DNA of 64,000 nt, taken from contig NZ_PPHG01000073.1 of NCBI RefSeq assembly GCF_002904295.1, positions 109,621 through 173,620 on the forward strand, given 5' to 3'. The DNA is from Amycolatopsis sp. CA-128772. GTDB taxonomy: Bacteria > Actinomycetota > Actinomycetes > Mycobacteriales > Pseudonocardiaceae. A model generated the notes under the pieces. The model ran no database searches, was not told where the DNA came from, and was given only the letters and a program-made list of their open reading frames with translations. A program made the position numbers and the translations under genes. Each line of letters opens with the position of its first letter. The first letter of the stretch is position 1. Of the stretch, positions 62,037 to 64,000 are shown piece by piece.

Positions 62037-64000
62037 TTACGCTCGCGGCTTCTCGCGCTGCTCGTACGTCTCGATCGAGTCGCCGACCTTGAGGTCGCCG
62101 TACGAACCGAGCGTCAGACCGCACTCGTAGCCCTCGCGGACCTCGACCACGTCGTCCTTGAACCGCCGCAGCGAGCTGATCGGCAGGTTCTCCGCGACGA
62201 CGGTGCCGTCGCGCAGGAGACGGGCCCGGGCGTTGCGCCGGATCTCGCCGGACATGACCAGGCAACCCGCGATCGTGCCGATCTTGGAGGACTTGAAGAC
62301 CTCGCGAACCTCCGCGCGGCCCAGCTCGACCTCTTCGTACTCCGGCTTGAGCATGCCCTTGAGGGCCTGCTCGATCTCGTCGATCGCCTGGTAGATGACC
62401 GTGTAGTACCGGACGTCGACGCCCTCGCGGGTGGCCCGCTCCGTCGCCTTGCCCTGGGCGCGGACGTTGAACCCGAGGACGATCGCGTCGGACGCGGTCG
62501 CCAGGTCGATGTCCGACTCGGTCACGCCACCGACACCGCGGTGGACCACGTTCAGCTCGACCTCGTCGCCGACGTCCAGCTGGAGCAGCGAGGCTTCGAG
62601 GGCCTCGACCGTACCCGAGTTGTCACCCTTGATGATCAGGTTGAGGCTGTTCGTCTCCTTCAAGGCGGAGTCGAGGTCCTCGAGGCTGACCCGCTTGCGG
62701 CGCGACGCGTTGAGCGCGTTCCGCGTGCGAGCCGAGCGGCGCTCGGCGATCTGCCGGGCGACGCGGTCCTCGTCGACCACCAGGAAGGTGTCGCCCGCGC
62801 CGGGCACCGACGTGAAGCCGATGACCTGGACCGGACGCGAAGGCAGCGCCTCGGTGACGTCGACGTTGTGCTCGTCGACCATCCGGCGGACGCGGCCGTA
62901 GGCGTCACCCGCCACGACCGAGTCACCGACGCGCAGCGTGCCGCGCTGGACCAGGACGGTGGCCACCGGGCCGCGGCCGCGGTCGAGGTGCGCCTCGATC
63001 GCGACACCCTGGGCCTCCATGTCCGGGTTGGCCCGGAGGTCCAGAGCGGCGTCCGCGGTCAGCAGGATCGCCTCGAGCAGGCCGTCGATGTTGATGTTCT
63101 GCCGCGCGGAGATCTCGACGAACATCGTGTCGCCGCCGTACTCCTCGGCGACCAGGCCGTACTCGGTCAGCTGCTGCCGGATCTTGTCCGGGTTCGCGCC
63201 TTCCTTGTCGATCTTGTTGATCGCGACCACGATCGGGGCCTTGGCGGCCTGCGCGTGGTTGATCGCCTCGACCGTCTGCGGCATCACACCGTCGTCGGCC
63301 GCCACCACGATCACCGCGATGTCGGTCGAGTTCGCACCACGGGCACGCATGGCGGTGAACGCCTCGTGACCCGGGGTGTCGATGAAGGTGATCAGGCGCG
63401 GGTTGCCCTCGAGCTCGGTCTCGATCTGGTACGCACCGATGTGCTGCGTGATGCCGCCGGCCTCGCTCTCGCGGACCTTCGTCTTCCGGATCGTGTCGAG
63501 CAGGCGGGTCTTACCGTGGTCGACGTGACCCATGATGGTCACGACCGGCGGCCGGACCTGCAGATCCTCTTCGCCACCCGCGTCGTCGCCGTAGGTGATG
63601 TCGAAGGTCTCCAGCAGCTCGCGGTCCTCCTCCTCGGGGCTGACGACCTGAACGTTGTAGTTCATTTCGCCGCCGAGCAGCTCGAGGATGTCGTCCGACA
63701 CGGACTGCGTCGCGGTGACCATCTCGCCGAGGTGGAAGAGCACCTGCACCAGCGAAGCCGGGTTGGCGTCGATCTTCTCGGCGAAGTCGGTCAGCGAGGC
63801 ACCACGCGGCAGCCGGATCGTCTCGCCCTGGCCCTTGGGCAGGCGGACGCCGCCGACGCTGGGCGCCTGCATGTTGTCCATGTACTCCTGGCGCTTCTGC
63901 CGCTTCGACTTGCGACCCTTGCGCGAGGGACCACCCGGACGCCCGAAGGCACCCGCGGTACCGCCACGGCCACCGGGGCCGCCACGACCGCCGCCGCCAC
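62037..64000 (-). CDS. infB: Translation initiation factor IF-2, 3' part
   Basis: Partial: the gene continues beyond 64000 (frame is open to the edge with Gly/Arg-rich sequence GGRGGPGGRGG and RKSKRQKRQEY). Visible are the IF2_N part (LPRGASLTDFAEKIDANPASLVQVLFHLGEMVTAT), G1 GHVDHGKT, G3 DTPGHEAF, G4 NKID, and the C-terminal beta-barrels ending GDSIETYEQREKPRA. IF-2 places initiator tRNA on the 30S subunit. ATG 63881 inside the frame is not the start. Confidence 0.96.
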   Translation of the reverse strand, partial: GGGGRGGPGGRGGTAGAFGRPGGPSRKGRKSKRQKRQEYMDNMQAPSVGGVRLPKGQGETIRLPRGASLTDFAEKIDANPASLVQVLFHLGEMVTATQSVSDDILELLGGEMNYNVQVVSPEEEDRELLETFDITYGDDAGGEEDLQVRPPVVTIMGHVDHGKTRLLDTIRKTKVRESEAGGITQHIGAYQIETELEGNPRLITFIDTPGHEAFTAMRARGANSTDIAVIVVAADDGVMPQTVEAINHAQAAKAPIVVAINKIDKEGANPDKIRQQLTEYGLVAEEYGGDTMFVEISARQNINIDGLLEAILLTADAALDLRANPDMEAQGVAIEAHLDRGRGPVATVLVQRGTLRVGDSVVAGDAYGRVRRMVDEHNVDVTEALPSRPVQVIGFTSVPGAGDTFLVVDEDRVARQIAERRSARTRNALNASRRKRVSLEDLDSALKETNSLNLIIKGDNSGTVEALEASLLQLDVGDEVELNVVHRGVGGVTESDIDLATASDAIVLGFNVRAQGKATERATREGVDVRYYTVIYQAIDEIEQALKGMLKPEYEEVELGRAEVREVFKSSKIGTIAGCLVMSGEIRRNARARLLRDGTVVAENLPISSLRRFKDDVVEVREGYECGLTLGSYGDLKVGDSIETYEQREKPRA

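Noticed and set aside
1..64000. tRNA or rRNA genes
   Set aside because: No cloverleaf with GGTTCGAATCC-type T-loop or CCA-end, and no rRNA sequence, was recognised while reading.

Overview
The window is a high-GC actinobacterial chromosome segment. Gene content, order and style point to the Pseudonocardiaceae, most likely Amycolatopsis or a close relative: a minus-strand housekeeping block (infB, DUF503, rbfA, nrnA, MATE, truB, ribF, rpsO, pnp, M16 protease, dapB, thyX, dapA, rnj, ftsK, rimO, pgsA, cinA, clgR, pspA) that follows the Mycobacterium order, many leaderless-looking starts (TANNNT box 6-8 nt before GTG/ATG), GTGA stop/start overlaps, and GC-rich intergenic repeats. The genus is an inference; there is no rRNA to anchor it.

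Layout. 1-5.2 kb (+): orphan ParA ATPase, Nei-type DNA glycosylase, a 20-codon leaderless mini-ORF, an adenosine-deaminase-family enzyme, a 470-bp gap with a promoter, hairpin and tiny ORFs, a GNAT and pyrD. 5.1-6.5 kb (-): an allophanate-hydrolase homologue that has lost its catalytic triad. 6.9-12.3 kb (-): envelope-stress and housekeeping set pspM-like, pspA, clgR, cinA, pgsA, rimO. 12.4-20.5 kb: ArgA-type acetyltransferase, secreted phospholipase A2, secreted protein, ftsK, acyltransferase, WrbA, EamA exporter, amino acid permease.

20.4-27.2 kb is an accessory island and the most interesting part. A SEFIR-domain protein is divergent from an NB-ARC/TPR STAND ATPase. Facing these is a tightly coupled minus-strand operon: a PF10137-like (CAP12-type) TIR protein with a C-terminal FxLYD-like domain, a TIR/NB-ARC/TPR protein, and a small TPR-like protein. 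Three different TIR-superfamily effectors and two NLR-like sensors sit in 6.7 kb between ordinary chromosomal genes. I read it as a candidate NLR-type anti-phage (abortive infection) locus; no function has been shown here.

27.3-51.3 kb is mostly minus strand: a VWA lipid-anchored/membrane-type protein, rnj, dapA, a receptor Ser/Thr kinase, mntH, an ACT protein, thyX; then on plus a ribbon-helix-helix protein with an operator inside its promoter and a DUF4097 protein; then a protein with the N-terminal motif of eCIS-associated proteins, a YcaQ-type glycosylase, GNAT, GtrA, membrane proteins, dapB, M16 protease, pnp, rpsO, 2H phosphoesterase, XRE regulator, ribF and truB. 51.4-64 kb: MFS and MATE transporters, nrnA, methyltransferases, a flotillin/NfeD-like pair, TetR-methyltransferase operon, DinB protein, a gene broken by a one-base deletion, a lipoprotein esterase, rbfA, DUF503 and the 3' part of infB, which runs off the right edge.

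Limits: everything is from reading sequence; starts chosen by leaderless boxes or Shine-Dalgarno are judgements. No tRNA, rRNA, CRISPR array or insertion sequence was recognised.
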